DNA of 64,000 nucleotides from Prunella strophiata (taxonomy: Eukaryota; Chordata; Aves; Passeriformes; Prunellidae), in NCBI GenBank assembly GCA_036583965.1, contig JAZBQD010000019.1, positions 20,711,085 through 20,775,084 on the forward strand, in the 5' to 3' direction. Positions within the stretch are counted from its first letter, which is position 1. Each line of letters begins with the position of its first letter. This document shows positions 51,801-64,000 of the stretch, piece after piece. The notes under the pieces were generated by a model. That model saw only the letters and a program-made list of their open reading frames with translations. It did no database searches and had not been told where the DNA came from. Made by a program: the position numbers and the translations under genes.

Positions 51801-54800
51801 TTTCCTGAAAATAAAAAGTAAACAAAATAAAATGTGACAAGCTATTCCTCTTGACAGATGGTTTAAATTTTAATACGTCCTGCTGATGTTTAAGGGCTAG
51901 GAGGTTTTTTACTGTTTCAGCCACCAAATCAGTGTGAACTCTTAAGCTTAGATCTTTTCAATTTTCAATTTTCCCAACTGTAAGATGGAGACAATCAAAT
52001 GATATCTTTTTACACTGTGTTTTTCAGCTGTTGAAGATAGCTGAAGGTTTCTGTGGATCTCGTGAAATGGAGCAAATTGAATATAAATGCTTTTCATGTT
52101 CTTACATACTTACATTGCTGGTCAATGGAGACACAACTGCTGTGTCTCTTTGCTCTGGTACAGGAACTGAGAAAGACCACTTCTCAGTCAAGCTTCAAAC
52201 TGTCTCCAAGTGCTTGTGACATCGAGAGAATTGGACTCAGGTTCTGGATCTAGCTATTTTTAATGTAATAAACAATTTTTGTCCAAACAGAAGTCTAAGA
52301 GCCATGCACATTGGGCTGAGTTTCAAGATAAGCAAACATGGGGAAAGATACAAAACCAAGCCTCAATATATCCTATGTCTAGTTACTCACACAGCTGTAG
52401 AAAAGAAACCCATATCTCTGCATTCTCCTCAGTCTGCCCCTCAGGCTGCAGAAGATTCCCCTAATTTTTCTAGCTACCTCAGAGCTAGTATTGTTCATGT
52501 TAGACTGAGCTCACAGACAAGCTTCCAAGCTTTCAAAATAATACTTGCAGCTACTGCAAAAATGCATTAATAGCAGGTGTTTCTGTAGTTGTGTTAAATT
52601 TTTGGTGTCCTTTATTAACTTCAGAATAAAAACACTGTCAGTTGTTCTGGGATATTTTCTTTGTAAATCATATCCAGCTATAAACTAATATGTCCTGATA
52701 ATTACACCACTTCCCTGAAAAATCTTAGAGCTTTATCTCCATGAAAAATGAAGCATTATATTCCAGTCATTAGACACATTGCTTTGCTTTTCTAACCTAG
52801 CTGCTGTGTGATTCAGAAAACAGATACATGATTTGGTTTTGCTGTCATCAATTTCTCTAGCACATGAACAATAGCATTTCAGCCCACTCCTACGCTGCTA
52901 AGAAAATTTCTGCCAGTTAGGGCAAGTAAAATGATATGAATCTACTTTCCCCTATATTTTTAGAGCTGCAGGTACTTGTTTTACTTTGCCATTAGCAAGT
53001 TTCACTTCAGAAACTGTAGCTATTGATTCAGTTTCTATTAGCAATATATGAGCCTGGCTGTAGATCCACTGTGTAGTAAGAGTTGAGATTCTTGAGCTGA
53101 TGTGACCTCAAAGGAGCAAGATAGATAGATCTGAACCTTTTGCAGCACAGCAGTTCCTTCCTCACACCACAAGCTGCATAGTCAGCATGATATCACAGGG
53201 AATATTACCTTTCCATCAGAATCCTAGTATTTGTCTTGTGGTGTATCTTCTCAGACACAGCTGCTGCATTTCACTTTACTTGTATTCCTGGCACTTTGTT
53301 CTTCCAAAAGAAAATTCACATTCCTTCTGATGTTACTGACAGATGGGGTGTTCCTTTTTCTAGCATTATCAAGCATACAATCTCAGTGGCAAAATTTCTC
53401 ATTTATTTAAATGCACTTCAGTATGACTAATTCTTCTGTTGGAATGTCTTCCTGATTTTCAGAATTCCAGGTGTCCAGTTACAGATGGGAAACTTTCCTG
53501 AAAAGGTTTTTTTAACTGCTGATGAAAATGATAAGCTAAAGTTTGAGATTCTCGAGTGAAGCCTATCAAAGTGGAAAAAAAATCCCCAAAGTGCCATCAA
53601 CATTTAGAAGGCTCTAGCTCTGAGCTATTAAAATAGAAAAGCCAGGTATGTCCTTTTCATTTCCAGTGATGAAATGAAATTAACTATTTATATTTGAGCT
53701 CAGACGTCTCAGATGGGGTAAACAAAGGTCTTCCATCAGATCTTCATAGTTCATATTCTCATTTTTGAAGGACCCATATGGATTTACGACAGAACAACTA
53801 AGATTCTTATGCATGAAGACTGATTGAAAATGTATATAAAAATACCAGAAGAAACAATACAATCAGAAGAATTACATGAATTTTTAACCAAGGAAACAGC
53901 TGTTTTTAACTAAAATTTGAAAAGTGTGTATTTGCATCAGGACAAGAAAGCTGTTGCTCTGTTAAGGCCACAGTAGAGATGACTTCTCAGCAGAAAGTTT
54001 TAGCTCTAATAGCAGGAAAAAGGCAACAAGCTACAACTCTGTGTGCCATTTCTTCCCCTAACTTTTATCTCAAGAGGAATTTGGTCTAAGATTTGTGGAG
54101 AATGAAGCAAAAACATATCTTGAGGTAGAAGGTTGTGATACCTAGTGTTGCTCCAGCTGTGTATGAAATAACCCTGGGTGATGATGCTTCTAGACTTATT
54201 CCTTGGGGAAAACAACCAGTATTTACTGAGCCTGTCTTTATGAGGAATTTTTCCTTCTTACTAGCTTATAATCCCCTGAAATCAAACACAGTGTCCCCAC
54301 CATCATATTTAAAAATCAGTAAGACTTTCATTGAAGGAAAAAGCCCCATAGAAACCCTTGGCATTCAGAATAGTAAAATCATGCCCAGATCAAAATTAAT
54401 TCTCATAGATAAACATCTCCTGATTTTATATGGATCTGAAATTTGGACCAGAATTTTGTTTATCAACTAATATTTACTGAAGGTTCTTTAAACTTGTTTG
54501 CTCTTTTTCTCTGTGAACATGACTTCCTCTATAGCCACCATAGGTCAGTGGGTGACTTGTGGGGAAGATGTTTAATGGGCATTTTGCACAGAAAAAGTAT
54601 TCTATTTTCTCCTCCAAAAGTGAAGTGACGACTCTGTCTGCAAGACTGGATGCTCATTTTCAACAAAAATTTCTTTAAGGGATAAGTAGCCACTCAGTTG
54701 AGTGTCTTTTAATGTTCTTAATCCAGTTAAGTGCATGTGCAAAGGAGCCTGACAATAATGGCTAAACCATCTGAAAGCCACCCATAATTGTCAGGATCTG

Positions 54801-57800
54801 GCAAAAGGCTGTCTCAAACACACTGGCTCATACCCTGCAGCTGACATGTCTTCTTCCCTTAAGGCTCCCTTTCTGCACATCTTTCTGACTTGGTTTATTT
54901 TGTCATGTCAAGTAATGTCATAGCTGTGACAATCTTGTTTCCAAAGTCTTTAGCACTCGTTCCTGGACCAGTTTATGTCAGAAAAACTCTTTTCTTCCCT
55001 TTCAATAATTTATAAGCTGGTGTCTTCATAAGATGGTTTTTCACAGTATTTAAGTATTTTGAATGATGTTATTATGGCCATAAGCTACAAGACAAAGGAT
55101 AATGTACTGGGAATGATTTTCTGACATGAAAATCAGTTTTTGCATAATTCAAATGTTCTGAAGAAAAAGATGAATAAATTTTTTTTTCTGGCTTTGCTCA
55201 TCACCAAACATATTTATTACTGTAATGTAAAGTAAATGAAGTAATTATTTGAATGTGTAAATGTATATTATATTGTGAAATATTTTAACTTTATTCAGTG
55301 GGCCTAAATTGAATCATTTCAACAGAACTTTGAACTGCATTTTTTATTGCCTTTGTGTCTCATTGAACCCATTACTGCTGGAAATTATACATACTGCATA
55401 AATGCATACATGGACCCTTTAAATGAACTTGTTTATTTAACACACCTGGTTGCAGCTGAGTAATTGGCAATAAAGTCTGCAATTCACACCCTGCTCCTCT
55501 GGTTTGGTCAGGCCAATGTAACTGTGGAAGAGATGGTGCTGGTCGAGGTAGGGCTGTGTAACAAGCCTCTGGAGAAAGGTTTTCTGAATCATGATTTTGG
55601 CTTTAAGTGTATAACATCTACTCAAGCTCCATGCCACAGTACTGGTGACTTGGCAACCACTTCTACATTGCAAATTTGCTTATAGCCTAACTACTTAAAG
55701 TGTTATATGATATAAATGCTGTTGCTTGCTATCAATATTTTTGGATGGGTATGCAAAATGTAGACAGCTGCATATTAAAAAGGCTCTGTTATGAGCTAGT
55801 TGGAATGGATTGCTGTTTTACAGAAGTGCATGTTTGCTGTGCAAAACTGAAAAAGAAACTGGATATTGAAAAAAAGAGACTTGCTAGACTTCTCAGCTCC
55901 TATGCTTACTGGACAAGGTATCCAAACCAAAATATCCCATGTCAGGATTGTATTCATAAATTCAAGTATCTACAGTGTGAGCTTCTATACCTGAGCTAGT
56001 AATATAAATGTTTATAAAAGTGTGGTCTGGCCTTGGAATGGAGCTTAGAATTTAGTATTAAACTGAAGGCTGTTGGCAAATTCTTTGATCAGATCAGTCA
56101 GAGTGTGAACTCTGATGAGTGTGTATGGACAAGTTTTCCAGTGATCACGAAGTGGTTCCAGACAACTCAGAGAGATGTCAACATGTGTTTAACACTTACC
56201 TAAGTTCCTTTGCTTCTAGTAAATATGTGTTGCATATGCCAGATCATAAAATTCAATGCTGAATAGATCCTTCAAAATTTTCTGGAAGGTTACTGCTTGT
56301 GTTCATCAGAGGATTTCAAACAAATTTGCAGGCACATACTATGGCTAAAAGTATTACCAATGCCATATGACTGAGAGTAGTGGTAAAATCCTCAAGAGGT
56401 TAACATTATTTACACTGATGCAGTTATTGGAAATGCACACATAAGCAGAAAGCAAAAGACTTCAACCAGCCCAGATAACTGTGTGTGAGTCAGAGTCTGT
56501 GGCTGTCACATAGCCTGTCCTTGGCAGCAGTAATGAGACATTGTAGAGGGACCACAAGGCTGAAAATTCCTAGGGTCAAATTCAATACAGCCTCTTTCAG
56601 GCAATCCTTCCCACAGTCCCTTTTTGGTGCTGTGGTTTTTAGCACAGATGTGCAGTTTGTTGGAGCCTCATAGGTGTTTGAGGCAGTAGGTGCATCTTGC
56701 ATTTGGTCTTTCTTGCACACGAATTTATTTGGCATTTGCATATTGCACTGTATCAATTTTTCTTTTCTTGGTATGTACTATGCAAAAAATCCTCAGCTCT
56801 AACAGATCAGAGAAGGTAAACAATTTCCTCAAAGGCACAAAACAAAGTGGTGACAGCTGAAAAAAAGGACTGAATATCCAGGCCCTCTGATCCCTATGCA
56901 ATAAATTTTTGACAGCATTCTTTTCAGAAACTGCTCCAGAGCCACAGTTTTTAGGAGAGGACTAAAAGAAGTCCAATTAAAAAATAAAGACAATCAACTC
57001 TTTATGATTTCTTGCAGGAAAGCTTAATGACATATCTCAAATTTTCACATTTGTGAAGCTGAAACTGGTTAGTTTTTCTCCATATAAAACAAGATATCAA
57101 GAGCTTGACAGTAATGAAACATTCATTTCTTTATCTTTTTACAAGGCAGACAATTAGTAATTTTATGGTTGAAAAAGCTCATTTTTAAACCTTGCATGTG
57201 GATGTTATTGCTAGACCTATTCTGATGTCAACTTTGTTGAAAAATAATGTGTGACTTATTCTGAATCTGCTCCCTTCTGAAGGGGGAAAAAAATCTTACA
57301 AAACAAACAAACTGAGAAACTGTTTTCAAAAGGTTTGCAAGTCTTGTACGCTTTCTCTTTGGATTTGTCAAGACAGCTACAATGTATATTTTCACCCTAA
57401 ATTTGTGATTCACATAACTGGCCTTTCTCTGGCCATCGTGAATGTCTTTTCCCCATTGAGTGGAAAAGTTTCTTTCTTAGCCTTTCTTAACCTTCTTAAC
57501 CTTCCTTGTGTCTTTTTCTCTTGTTCTGGCTCTTCCAGTGCCTTGCTGCACTGGAAGTTCATCAGTTGTGGTTTGAGCAGACTTGTTTTCCAACTGATAG
57601 CCAGGTATTACACAAAAATATAGAAATTACTGTTCAGCTGAAGACCTTTTTTCTCTTAAATGCTGTTCATGAGTTTTGAGGCCTTGTTTGACATCAAGAA
57701 AAGTGATTCTTCAGTCTCTGAGAATCTCTGTTTCAAAGGCTTAAACAATATTTACTTGGGACACCCTCCTGAAGTTCTCTTCCAAAAAACTGAGAAACTA

Positions 57801-60239
57801 CATCTTCCAGGATTTCATAATAAGCCCTAATTTTTTTCCCCCCTATCTTTTTCTGTGCCAAGGAAATAAGCCCAAAGGGATGCAGCATAAAATTTTATCA
57901 GACTAAAAGAAAAGGAGTAAGATGATAATCATGATAGGAAAATACGAATGATAGGATTAAATTCCTGCCAGGGCATCCTAAACTAGAGTCAGTGAGGTAT
58001 CTGGCCTTTACTTTTCTGGCCTTGTAAGTGAGGCTTCAGGGTTGATTGCTTCAGTTTGGAGAACATCAACCTCTGAGCAAATCTTAACCTGTAAACGATA
58101 TCCAGAACCCAGTGCCTTTTGATATTTGAGCAGTGATCTGCTCAGGGGGAATTCAGGCTGCTTCAAAGCTGCTTGTTTTGTCTCCCAGCAGATGGTTGTG
58201 TTCTCCTTCCTAACCTAAACAAGCTCTCTAGGATCTTTGAAAAGACAAATATTTATTGAAATTATATTTGCAAACTGAATGTAATTTAGTAGCTTTGCAG
58301 ATTTTGTTGACCTGTGCTGTGCAGTCCCTCTTGACATGGAAGGAAATGTTTCCCAGTATGTGCATTCTCTGAATGGCTGTCAGTGCTCGCTGTGCTTGAA
58401 GTGGGGGCTCAGTCACATCTAGACTTTTCCTATGTAAGTTAAAATCTTGCTTCTGAAGTTAAAACAGAAAACTCTTTAACTTCAAAGTAGTCATTGAATG
58501 CTTAAGCTGAAGGAGATTGTCCCTTAACTCCTTGCAGACAGTAATTTGAAAGCTAATTTTTTATCTTAGTTATACCTGTATATCTAAAGTCTTTTAGCAG
58601 AATTATCATATGAAAAAAATCTTCTCCTTGTTCTTCATTTTGACATGATGCCTGTCCCTGAGCTCACTGACATCTGGAAATGTTTGAGGACTGTGCTTTT
58701 ATGTTTGTGTTCTCTGTGGTCTGCATGCTCACAGGCCCAGCCTGACAGATGTTGTTGCAGCAGGCTGGAAAGCAGCACTGAGATGGGTAGATACCTTACT
58801 GTCATTAAGGGTCTGAACTACTCACTGTTGATAATTTAGCTTTGTGGGTATGTACTTGAAGCTTTGTGGGTTTCATGGAATGTAATCTCAACACTGTGAA
58901 CCCCAAAATGAGAGCAAAGGAGTTAAATGCCTTTTTTTAGCCAGCAACTCCTCATGCAGCTGTGCAGCCCCATCATAAGCCACAGCACACTGTGCTTAGT
59001 CAGACAGTTTCAAGTTCACAAAGATCATTTCTATGATGACCTCCATTAAACTGATTTGTGGAATGTTTCATTTTTTCACAGCTTGGACATATCTTATAAA
59101 TTTCAGGAGTCAGGACCTGTTATATCATTATAATGGCTTTCCCATAGAGGGAGGTTTGAAACAAATCTCTTCAGTGCAATGGGGATCCTTTTATGATCAC
59201 AAGCATCAGCATGTAGTGGGGTCCTTAAAATAACGTTATGACTTTCATGATTTTTCCTTTGTTGTTGCCTTTTAGTATTTCCCTGGACTTGCTTGCCCAA
59301 TTCCAAACTGCTGTTTTACAAGGGTCTCGTGCTGCCCCCTCCAAGAGGTGAAGTCTAGTGCTTCCTGCTGTATATGCTACTAGCCTGTGTTGAGCTCTGG
59401 TTTTGAGTTTAGAAGAATGCCTGCTGTCTCTGTTAAAAATCTGTCTCCCTCTTGCATCACAACCCAAAGGAAAAAAAAAGCTTCAGTTTTCCATACAATA
59501 TTCCCTATAATTAATTACTTGTTGGTCCAAAATGGTTAAGAACCTTTTTTACTATTTTGGACTTTTTTTAAAAAAAATATATTTTATTTATTTATTTTTA
59601 ATTTTTTTATTTAGAAGCTGTATCATGAGGAAAAAATATAACCATGGAAAGAACTACCAAGATCTGACAGCACTGGCATTTGCAAGCCATTGTTTCTACA
59701 CTGTCTGGATGAGGATTTTAGTTATAAGTTTAATGTAATATATAAGCCCAAATAGAGTGTATACAACTTTGTAATGGTCTGAAATAAGATATCCACTTAA
59801 AACAAAGTTTTCAGGACACAAAATGTCATCAAAAATTTAAGAACCAGCAGCGTAACTGCTCATATGGGAAAAATGAAAACTAAAATTGACTAAAAATTTG
59901 GGATGTTGACTGAGCAATATTCATTGTAACAGTAAGGAAGTAAAAATATAAAGGCATAAGAAATGGAAATTAGATAAGAAAATCTCATTACCTTTCATGT
60001 TCACTGTCATCCACCATGACTTTCAGGCACTATATCAATAGCGTGACAGATATGAAAGATTGTCATTTCAGCTAAGAATAGCATTTTTAGATGTCTGAAG
60101 CCATTTTTGTCACTGATATACATCTGGGATAGCCATACTGATTTTTCTGGGTTTACTTCAATTTCACACCAGTGTTTGCCTATGAGCAGGAGTGAATGCT
60201 TCTTTTGGAGAGAGCAGCTGTGCAGTCCAGTCTTTGCTG
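48821..60239. other. noncoding DNA, no gene recognised
   Basis: Unique AT-rich sequence with a T25 run at 49630-49654. A conserved-looking AT-rich part lies at about 55000-55440 (including ATGCATAAATGCAT-type sequence near 55396). A 12-bp direct repeat AGCTTTGTGGGT occurs at 58838 and 58860, and an A/T-only stretch at about 59562-59612. No open frame resembles a protein family. Confidence 0.5.
49630..49654 (+). repeat. T25 run
   Basis: Uninterrupted run of 25 T. Confidence 0.97.
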
Positions 60240-60510
60240 CACCTTGTGCGCAGCGGCTCCGGTGCGGAAGCGTAGATGAGAATGCAGGAGGTTTATGGCA
60301 GGGTCTGGTGCGTGCAGGAGCTCCCTGCTCCCACAGTCACAGCCTGTCACAGCCTGTCACACCCCCCTAGAGCGGCCACCGCTGCCAAGGATCGGGACGG
60401 GTCTGTGGAGTGCAAACTCATTATCACAACAATTGTGTCTGCTCATTTCCCGCATGAATGGAGAACATCTTCAGCGGAGCTGGGCACATATCATCGCTCA
60501 GGTTTAAGGG
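60240..60510. promoter_or_regulatory. CpG-rich patch, possible small island or promoter/enhancer
   Basis: This short patch has many CpGs for this region: GCGCAGCGGCTCCGGTGCGG from 60248, AGCGGCCACCGC near 60371, ATCGGGACGGG near 60390, then CCCGCATG, AGCGGAGC and ATCGCTC. It includes two direct copies of TCACAGCCTG (60337-60356). The right half reads like conserved sequence. No TATA box or coding exon could be assigned. It could be the promoter of an unannotated long noncoding RNA or an enhancer. Confidence 0.35.
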
Positions 60511-63500
60511 CTGTTGATTGGACAGAGGATGGTTTGTGGCTATTCATAAAGAGGAAGAGTGAAAATATGGCCAGTTTCACCTTTTATAACTGCATTTGCA
60601 GTTCCAGGGTAATTACCTACTAAATACACTCCAAAATCTCTTCTTCTAGATGCAGCAGGTGAAAAGTGCAAAATGTGGAGGATGCAGAATAAAAAAATGC
60701 CTTGATGCTTACAGATGTTTTAGACATATTTTCCCATAATTAAAGCAGCTCTCTGTCAGCTACTGTAAAGGGCTACTCGTACAAAATGCTAAGTAACTCC
60801 TACAGTTAATTTTTCACCCTCCATTTCCAGACTGTTAATAGAGTCCAGTTCTGCAAGGTACTGTGCTTTCTTGGGACAAGCTGATTCCACATAGACTCAA
60901 AGGCAAGTTCTAGAATTGAGCAATGAGCATGGTGTACATCACCAGGTGTAGATAGGCACACTCTGAGTGTGGGAGCAAGGGTAGGACCTGAAACAGTGCT
61001 TCTCTCCTTTTCAAAAGGGAAGATTTGATCTAGGACTAGGTAGGAATCAGTTACTCTGTGACTAAAAGCAAAAGCAGCTGGTATCTGTGGCATACAGGGG
61101 GTTCCTAAAGACAAGAAAGGGGGATATTTAAGTGGTTTTCCATGTAGCAAGAAAGGATAACTGCAGTCCAGAAAACCTGGGAGCTAAAGGAGCTTGCAGA
61201 TGTATATTCACATACATTTGTCTGTTTACTGAGGCCCTGCCTTTGGAGTGATGGCTAAAGCTGAGATACAGAGTGACTGCAGTGAAGAAAGTACTGGTCT
61301 TAATGAGATTTCACAGACAAAAAGCCAAAATGAAGCAGGAAGATGGCAGGTTTTCCTACCTGATATAAACTCCTGCTGAGAAAATATGGACAAATTATTT
61401 GACTTTTGATTTTCTTTTTAAATTTATACACCTAAGAGCTATTTCATAACTTCCCCAGGATGTATTGCCAGTGTCACTGTCCTTGAGTTCAAGATTGTGC
61501 CCGGAAGGCTGGTGATAGTAGTAATTAATGTGAGTACCAGGTTACTTTGGAAAATGGGGGAAAGGAAAAGAAAAGCTTCTGCCATTGCTGGGTATATTTT
61601 ATAAGAGTAAAGCACTTCAATAAGCATTTCAACACTGTAAGAAAACTCCCTTTTTCAAACATTTCTGTCATCTCTCCCTCCCATCTGTGTTTTTGCACGA
61701 TAGCTCCCAAGAGTATTGTCACTGGACTAAATCATGTGAAGGACATTTCTCAAGGTGTCCTGCTTTCATTGTAAAGTCATTCTTCCCTGGAGCTGCTGCT
61801 CTCCTGAAAGGAGTCAAGTTTTTTGAACTAAGAACTCATGATTGTGCTGGAGCCCAGACTCCCCTTGAAGATGCTCCTGAACTAGAGAAACATCTGGATG
61901 CTGGATTTGGCTCTTCCTGACTGTCAGCTGATTCAGAGACTGCTGTTCTTTTTATGCAGTTTGCTCTCTCTCTCTCTTTGCTTGCATTGGATCTAGATGC
62001 TTTCTGAGTAGCTGGCTTTTTTTCCTTGCTTAGGTCCCTGTTGTGGATTCTGAGAGTGGCATTGATGGACAGTGCTGCCTACTCTCCTAGCTGGAGGACT
62101 CTCAGTGATGACATACCATGAAGGAAGGGGACACAGAGACCCCTGAAGATTTTGAGATCAGTGAACAAAACCCCCCAAAACCATAGAGGAAAATAATCAA
62201 GAATTTTCTCTTTCCTTCAGAACAAACTGTTTATTAGAGTATCACTATTTTGCTGGACCCTTTTTGCCACCTCTGAAAATTCTCTCTCTGGTTCAGGTTC
62301 ATAGCCAGTGATTCATCTGTACCTGAACCTGCTCTTTAGGTCAGACTTTGGGACATAGAAGAAAGACAATGCAGAGAGGCATTTCCTTGGAGGGGCTCTT
62401 GAGAATTTCTGGTTCTCTGATGCATTTTGGTATGTGGCCTTGTGGAGGGACTGGCCCTCTTTCTTCCTGTCTCTTCCACTTGTGTCTGTATGCTGAAGCA
62501 TGCTGCTTCTCCCTGGAGCTGGTGGCTGATGGCAATGCAATAAATGGGTTCTGAGAAGTGTGTGATTCCATCCACGTATGGAGAAGGGGTTTGGCTACAA
62601 AAAAGGTTGTTATTCAAATATTACAGTAACCTTGCCTCATGGGACAGGCACTCAAAGTCAAGGCAGCTCAAAAGAAAAGGTTTTTAGAAGGATTTAATCT
62701 GAAAATAATATGACTTCTTTTAAATTCTCTCTGTATGAGAACCCATGCAGAGCAAAGCTGGAGAATGCCTAAAATAATGCCAAATTGAGTTGAACTGAAA
62801 GAAATAGAAAGACAATGCTAAATGGTTACAATTTATATGTATACAATAGTTCAAATATATTGTAAATATGCAATAAAGCCACAACATAGATGCATAAATG
62901 TATAAGGGGGACCAAGCTGCCTCTTTCAGAACATTACAAATGACAGAAGTGACAGCCAGTGTTGTTAGTGCTGAGAAGCTGTAGGAATTCTCTATGCTAA
63001 CATTTACACCCCTGTCAAAGGCTGTATTGTTTTAATGACCAAATGCTCCTTATTCATGAAGAAGTGCATTTTCAGGTTTAGTGATGCCAAAAAGGTATAG
63101 TCATTTTAGGATCTTAGGATTTCTAATTTTTCATCAGGAAAGGAATTAATTGTTGGACAGTGTCAAAGAAATAATCTGGGTCACGGCTGGCAGCTCAGAT
63201 TCTTGGCATTTTGCTTAGTGATTGCCTGGAAAATGTACATTTTGCTAGAGAATATAATCTAATGAATGTGAAAATTTCCAAATTGAAATTTTATTTCCTT
63301 CTATATTTCTCCCAGTGTCCTCCTAGGTGACTTGGGAGAAATCAGTTGCTGTGCTTCAATTACTCCATTTATATGGCAAGCAAAATAGTACAGAACTTGA
63401 ATTTCGATACAAGAAATAATCTTGACTCTGATGTCATTTAGACTTCTAGTTTCCTACTGCAACCTATCTGCAGCATCACAGTAAATCTCATGTTCAGAAC

Positions 63501-64000
63501 AAAGCTGCCTTCTTGTCTTCTAACTTCTCAGAGTTTCTTTTAAAGTTCTATCAAGCTGGTTATTTAATTCCACTAATTCTGAAACTTGTTTTCTCTATTT
63601 TCATTGTACAAATGACAAACTGAAGCAGTGGCTCGCTGGCTTATCTAAGGTCACACACAAAGTAAGCATCAGTCAGAAGTCTGACTTTGAAAACACAAGA
63701 TAAAACTACTTATCTTGGGCACAATTTAAGGACAGCTTGGAAAAAGAGCTTTCCTGGGGAAAAAAACCAGAAAAGTCCAGGTATGGCCTATGCACTTGAG
63801 ATCCCAGGTCCTCTAAATACCTTACTGAAAGAGCAGACAGGGGTGAAATGTGAAGGATATTTATGTAGCTTGCTGAGGGTACAGCAAAGGGGAAAAAGAA
63901 GAGGGTCAAAAAGATTGATCAGGTAAATCAGTGAGCTTGACGTAAGGGTTAGGACTTGTGACATGGATTAAAGATTATCTTGGAGACTTATAGGACACAG
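60511..64000. other. noncoding DNA, no gene recognised
   Basis: Unique sequence with a short TC repeat near 61964-61977. Nothing else was recognised up to the window end. Confidence 0.5.

Overview
This is a vertebrate, almost certainly avian, nuclear genomic window. It is AT-rich with long introns and intergenic DNA, carries three CR1-type LINE fragments (the dominant retroelement family of birds), and has no bacterial-style gene packing. The single protein-coding gene I can support is the 3' part of DIO2, type 2 iodothyronine deiodinase, a selenoprotein, on the + strand. The bird-like exon sequence and the CR1 copies point to a bird; I cannot name the species.

Layout. 1-2070 is the 3' part of DIO2 intron 1. 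2071-2688 is the terminal coding exon, intact, with the catalytic Sec TGA at 2242 and a second in-frame TGA at 2641. 2689 to about 7340 is a 4.6 kb 3'UTR. It contains a well-formed form-2 SECIS element (7036-7108) and ends at an AATAAA (7316). An earlier AATAAA (2731) would produce a message without the SECIS. The two in-frame TGA codons, the far-downstream SECIS and the distal poly(A) signal work as one unit: without the SECIS, translation should stop at 2242 and lose the active site.

7350-64000 has no gene that I can support. In mammals the side downstream of DIO2 faces NRXN3 across a gene desert, and this window is compatible with that. The desert holds a striking tandem repeat at 10316-11327 (100 identical full 10-bp units). 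It is flanked by two copies of a roughly 500-bp segment, the second of which becomes riddled with small deletions. It also holds CR1 copies (15262-16291 +; 46867-47412 -; 48499-48820 -), many long A or T runs, two perfect short hairpins, two CpG-retaining patches (24540-24810, 60240-60510), a GC-rich block (17330-17790), a purine-biased stretch (about 35270-36980) and several segments that look like conserved noncoding elements by composition only.

No tRNA, rRNA, CRISPR, intact transposon or novel multi-gene system was seen. The best second looks are the tandem repeat with its duplicated flank (real biology or assembly artefact) and the alternative polyadenylation that would uncouple DIO2 from its SECIS.
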